Shown here: one piece after another, positions 15,057 through 15,057 of the stretch
How the letters are laid out: each line of letters opens with the position of its first letter
Position numbering within the stretch: the first letter of the stretch is position 1
Source: Desulfotomaculum sp.
GTDB taxonomy: Bacteria; Bacillota; Desulfotomaculia; Desulfotomaculales; Nap2-2B
Length of the DNA: 15,057 nucleotides
Direction of reading: 5' to 3'
Assembly: GCA_003457075.1 (NCBI GenBank)
Contig: DMIY01000059.1
Coordinates: 1 to 15,057 of the forward strand
Made by a program: the position numbers and the translations under genes
The notes under the pieces: model-generated
Databases searched by the model: none
The model's input: only the letters and a program-made list of their open reading frames with translations
Told to the model about the DNA's origin: nothing

Positions 15057-15057
15057 G

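Overview
The window looks like a chromosomal segment of an anaerobic, spore-forming Firmicute of the Peptococcaceae / Desulfotomaculum-Pelotomaculum type. The evidence is a YpeB germination protein, a SCIFF peptide with its radical-SAM maturase, a DsrC-type sulfur carrier with both C-terminal cysteines, and a heterodisulfide-reductase-like (Hdr) energy module, at moderate GC. The genus cannot be settled from the sequence alone. No tRNA, rRNA, CRISPR array or insertion sequence was seen.

Left part (1-2960, + strand): the 3' part of a VWA/CobT-like protein that enters from the left edge, then ypeB, then a strong 16-bp inverted repeat that can terminate transcription from both sides. Middle (3016-9352, all - strand): reading in the direction of transcription, scfA (SCIFF precursor, missed by ordinary ORF finding because of its size) and scfB (its maturase), an envelope M23 peptidase with LysM and G5 domains, a membrane-anchored TPR protein, a short peptidase-MA-like protein that appears to lack its N-terminal part, murA, and finally a separate dsrC. 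A good sigma-A-type promoter stands in front of scfA, directly behind the terminator of the next operon.

Right part (9434-15057, - strand): an operon that starts outside the window and reads HdrD/HdrB-like CCG protein (partial), fdhD, hdrA, mvhD, ending at a 17-bp hairpin terminator. Both hdrA and mvhD contain one in-frame TGA exactly where their families normally have a conserved cysteine. In each case the reading frame, start codon and ribosome binding site upstream of the TGA are intact, so both are best read as selenoproteins: HdrA is 1046 residues with Sec77 and MvhD is 287 residues with Sec19. Ordinary gene calling would cut hdrA in two and clip mvhD. A small stem-loop with a GG-containing apical loop begins at a similar distance behind each UGA.

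Functional picture (inference): the HdrD-like protein, HdrA and MvhD would form a cytoplasmic flavin-based electron-transfer or bifurcation module. FdhD in the same operon suggests that formate dehydrogenase supplies or accepts the electrons, and the CCG protein and DsrC suggest a thiol/disulfide partner. The two selenocysteines sit on adjacent subunits of the presumed electron path. This is the most interesting content of the window. A second point is that the SCIFF peptide has five cysteines rather than six.
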